Source: Desulfobacteraceae bacterium (GTDB lineage: Bacteria; Desulfobacterota; DSM-4660; Desulfatiglandales; HGW-15). From it: a stretch of DNA of 7,951 nucleotides. Shown in pieces: positions 5,548-7,951 of the stretch (within the stretch, counting starts at the first letter, position 1; each line of letters starts with the position of its first letter). The notes under the pieces are model-generated. The model saw only the letters and a program-made list of their open reading frames with translations. It ran no database searches and was not told the origin of the DNA. The position numbers and the translations under genes are program-made. The stretch spans positions 1 to 7,951 of the forward strand of contig RPPU01000191.1 in the NCBI GenBank assembly GCA_003819975.1. Reading direction: 5' to 3'.

Positions 5548-7431
5548 TTGTACAACCGGCTGGAAGGAGAATTGCTCTGTTCCGTCGGTCAATGGCATAT
5601 TCCGCCGGGATTTAAGGCGGCAGACGCATCGCAAGGGCATATCTGTTATGATGTCATCCAAAGTAATACAGAAGAAGCAGTGATTGTCAGGGATCTGCCG
5701 CATAGTGTTTATCAGGAATCCGACCCGAATGTGCGCGCGTACGGGCTGAAGACGTACATGGGCCACCTGGTGAAAAGCAGCGGTCAAATCCGCGGCTCTC
5801 TTTGCGTGGCCTATCAAATCGATTTTTTACCGAGCCAAGACGATCAGCGCATTCTGGGCATTCTGGCTTCGGCCGTGGGTAATGAAGACAGTCACTGGCA
5901 AGCGGAAAAAGAGCTGGTTGAAAGCAAAACTTGGTTTGATACGATTCTGCAAAACGTTTCCGCCGGCGTGATCGTCATTGACGCGGAAGACCACCGAATC
6001 GTGGATTGCAATGCCTTGGCCGTCAAGATGATCGGTACACCCAAAGAGAAAATAGTGGGCTCCGTATGCCATCGGTTCAGTTGCCCGGCTCAGCAAGGTG
6101 ATTGTCCGATCACGGATAGGGGTCAAACCGCGGACAATGCGGAGCGGGTTTTATTGACCGCTGACGGGCAAAGCATTCCAATCCTCAAGACCGTCATCAA
6201 AGTGGCGCACAAAGGCCGGAATTATCTGATGGAAAGTTTTTTGGACAATAGCGCGCGCAAGCAGGCTGAAGAAGAGCGGTTGCGATTGGAATCCCAACTG
6301 CAGAAATCCCAGAAGCTGGAAGCCATCGGCACTCTGGCCGGCGGCATTGCCCATGATTTCAACAACATACTCTATGCCATTATCGGCAATGCCGAGATGT
6401 CTCTTTATGATTTGCCGGAAGCGAGCCCGGCCCGCTATCCGGTTGAACAGGTTTTAAAGGCCAGTTTTCGGGCGCGGGACCTGGTGCGTCAGATTCTGGC
6501 TTTCAGCCGGCAAGCGGAAAAAGAAATCAAACCGGTCCAGGTCAACATGATCGTCAAAGAGGCTTTGAAACTGTTGCGGGCGACTCTGCCCGCCACCATT
6601 GAAATTCGTCACCGAATGAGTGCTTTACGCAATACGGTTTTGGGGGATCCGACCCAGATCCATCAGGTCGTGATGAATCTCTGCACCAATGCGCACCATG
6701 CCATGTTGGAAAAAGGCGGCACATTGGAAGTCAATATGAACGATGTGGACTTGGATGCGGGAATGGGCACAAAATATCCGGGCCTCAAGCCGGGAAGCTA
6801 TTTAAAGCTGGCGATAACCGATACCGGCCAGGGCATGCGACCCGAAATCCGAGAACGTATTTTTGACCCCTATTTTACAACCAAAGACAAGAGTGTCGGT
6901 ACGGGCCTGGGTTTGGCGGTTGTGCACGGCATTGTCAAGGATCTGGGCGGGATTATTTCAGTGCACAGCGAACCCGGTCAAGGCAGTACTTTTGAAGTGT
7001 TTTTGCCCCTGGTTCATATGGAAAGTTTGCCGGAGATCCCGGCTCCGGAGGCGATCCCCCGGGGACGGGAGCGGATTCTTTTTGTGGACGATGAAGAGGA
7101 TATCGCCAATCTGGCCCTGCGAATTTTAGAGCATTTAGGGTATAAAGTAGTCGTTAAAACCGGCAGCATTCAAGCGTTGGAAGCTTTTAAGGCCGATCCG
7201 GATTGCTTTGACTTGATCATCACCGACATGACCATGCCGCAGATGACCGGTGACCGGTTGGCAACCGCAGTGATGGCCCTGCGGCCCGGGATGCCGGTCA
7301 TTCTTTGCACCGGTTACAGCGAACGGATTTCCGAGAAGCAAGCCAAAGCTTTGGGCATCAAAGCTTTTGTCATGAAACCTTTGGTTATGCGGGAGATCGC
7401 CAAGACCATTCGACAAGTTTTGGATGAGTGA
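5548..7431 (+). CDS. GAF-PAS hybrid histidine kinase with C-terminal receiver, downstream part of a split gene
   Basis: The frame is open from 5527 and its first possible start is a TTG at 5548, which has only a weak gga before it, so translation from here is doubtful. From that TTG the 627 residues give: most of a GAF domain (1-115, CYDVI, RDLP, GSLCVAY), a PAS domain (about 128-236), a HisKA dimerisation helix with phospho-accepting His in GGIAHDFNNIL (H269), a HATPase domain with N box (N381 in NLCTNAHHAM), G1 box DTGQGM (D425), F box IFDPYFTTK and G2 box GTGLGLAVV (about 451), then a receiver domain (510-625) with DDEED (D514, D515), phospho-acceptor D560 in ITDMTMP, T588 and K610. All catalytic residues are intact. 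The PAS carries a Cys-rich motif, C174-H175, C179 and C186. No membrane segment is seen. It would autophosphorylate on His and pass phosphate to its own receiver; no DNA-binding output domain or separate response regulator is in the window. The intact catalytic sites suggest that any inactivation is recent. Confidence 0.85.
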   Translation: MYNRLEGELLCSVGQWHIPPGFKAADASQGHICYDVIQSNTEEAVIVRDLPHSVYQESDPNVRAYGLKTYMGHLVKSSGQIRGSLCVAYQIDFLPSQDDQRILGILASAVGNEDSHWQAEKELVESKTWFDTILQNVSAGVIVIDAEDHRIVDCNALAVKMIGTPKEKIVGSVCHRFSCPAQQGDCPITDRGQTADNAERVLLTADGQSIPILKTVIKVAHKGRNYLMESFLDNSARKQAEEERLRLESQLQKSQKLEAIGTLAGGIAHDFNNILYAIIGNAEMSLYDLPEASPARYPVEQVLKASFRARDLVRQILAFSRQAEKEIKPVQVNMIVKEALKLLRATLPATIEIRHRMSALRNTVLGDPTQIHQVVMNLCTNAHHAMLEKGGTLEVNMNDVDLDAGMGTKYPGLKPGSYLKLAITDTGQGMRPEIRERIFDPYFTTKDKSVGTGLGLAVVHGIVKDLGGIISVHSEPGQGSTFEVFLPLVHMESLPEIPAPEAIPRGRERILFVDDEEDIANLALRILEHLGYKVVVKTGSIQALEAFKADPDCFDLIITDMTMPQMTGDRLATAVMALRPGMPVILCTGYSERISEKQAKALGIKAFVMKPLVMREIAKTIRQVLDE

Positions 7432-7447
7432 AATCGAAAGGGTCAAT

Positions 7448-7481
7448 CAAAAACCTCTTCATAAAATCAGGCCGGTTTTTG
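7448..7481. terminator. Weak candidate bidirectional terminator between convergent genes
   Basis: The words caaaaacc (7448-7455) and ggtttttg (7474-7481) are perfect inverted copies around an 18-base loop, in the 91-base gap where the kinase and the minus-strand phospholipid gene converge. The stem is A/T-rich and lacks a separate T-run, so termination strength is uncertain. Confidence 0.3.
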
Positions 7482-7522
7482 CCAATCGCGGGCGATGATA
7501 TTGGTTTGTTTGTATTTGGCTT

Positions 7523-7951
7523 TCATGGCTCGTTGCGAAAGATCAGTTTTCCCGCAATCCGGTTATTGCCCAAAATCAGATAAATCGCAAAAGAAAAGAG
7601 CAGCAGCATGCCGAGGGTCTCGGCGTTGCGCGCTTTGATCAGGTAAGCGGAGAGAAAAACGATAACAAATCCGAAGATCACCACCAGAGGCCGCGGGGTG
7701 CGGTGCAAGATGACTCGGCCGAAATGGATAAAGCGGATGTGGCTGACGAGCAGAAAAGAGGTCAGCAGGATAATAGGTCCGATGATCCAGGGGTTTTTCC
7801 AGAATAAGCAGGCGCCCATGGCCACCATGGCTCCGGCCGGACTGGGGAGACCGTTAAAAATACCGGGCGCCAGGGCCGGGTCGTTTTTATCGTGGTGGAG
7901 GTAGCGCCACAGGCGATAAGCCACGGCCAGGAAATAGATTGCGCCGATAAA
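7523..7951 (-). CDS. pssA: CDP-diacylglycerol-serine O-phosphatidyltransferase-like membrane protein, C-terminal part
   Basis: The minus-strand frame is open from the right edge and ends at TGA (7525-7523), giving 142 visible residues; the 5' part lies outside the window. The GTG at 7924 is an internal Val codon, because the frame continues upstream of it (FIGAIYFLAVAYRLWRY). Phosphatidylserine synthase joins CDP-diacylglycerol and serine in the cytoplasmic membrane. The match rests on the segment IYFLAVAYRLWRY followed by GIFNGLPSPAGAMVA, typical of the PssA group of CDP-alcohol phosphotransferases, and on about four hydrophobic helices: one after GLPSPAG, then IIGPIILLTSFLLVSHI, PLVVIFGFVIVFLSAYLI and LGMLLLFSFAIYLIL. 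The catalytic motif DGxxAR...GxxxDxxxD is upstream and cannot be checked. Another CDP-alcohol transferase remains possible. It converges with the sensor kinase gene and appears functionally unrelated to it. Confidence 0.75.
   Translation of the reverse strand, partial: FIGAIYFLAVAYRLWRYLHHDKNDPALAPGIFNGLPSPAGAMVAMGACLFWKNPWIIGPIILLTSFLLVSHIRFIHFGRVILHRTPRPLVVIFGFVIVFLSAYLIKARNAETLGMLLLFSFAIYLILGNNRIAGKLIFRNEP

Overview
The window looks like a piece of the chromosome of an anaerobic bacterium that uses the Wood-Ljungdahl (reductive acetyl-CoA) pathway. Evidence is the tail of acetyl-CoA synthase (acsB), the large corrinoid iron-sulfur protein subunit (acsC) and the methyltetrahydrofolate:corrinoid methyltransferase (acsE), in that order on the + strand. 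The gene content, the periodic intergenic repeats and the multi-PAS/GAF hybrid histidine kinase would fit an uncultured lineage such as Omnitrophota or a Desulfobacterota-like group. That assignment is a guess; nothing here fixes the taxon.

Layout. 1-306: C-terminal end of acsB. 307-496: a gap filled by an 8-bp-period repeat and hairpin. 497-1846: acsC. 1847-1947: a gap holding an imperfect palindromic element that abuts the acsE ribosome binding site. 1948-2832: acsE. 2833-3070: a gap with a 7-bp-period GAA-type repeat. 3071-3916: an Mrp/NBP35-type P-loop ATPase, probably an iron-sulfur or metal-cluster carrier. 3976-4131: a possible 51-residue small protein with a strong intrinsic terminator two bases after its stop. 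4198-7431: a large soluble hybrid sensor kinase (PAS-PAS-PAS-GAF-PAS-HisKA-HATPase-REC) cut into two open frames by one in-frame TAA at 5524-5526. 7432-7522: a short convergent gap. 7523-7951, minus strand: C-terminal part of a phosphatidylserine synthase-like membrane enzyme that runs off the right edge.

How the parts fit. AcsE moves the methyl group from methyl-tetrahydrofolate to the cobamide of the AcsC/AcsD protein, and AcsB joins that methyl with CO and CoA to make acetyl-CoA. AcsD and the CO dehydrogenase AcsA are not in the window and must lie elsewhere. The Mrp-like ATPase may help mature the metal clusters of these enzymes; this is inferred from position only. The sensor kinase is separated from the acs genes by a terminator, and nothing in the sequence shows that it controls them.

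The most notable observations are the single nonsense codon that splits the hybrid kinase inside its GAF domain, the terminator lying directly before that kinase's start codon together with the unlisted small ORF, and the presence of a different short-period or palindromic repeat in each of the three acs-region gaps. I did not find a clear wholly new system.
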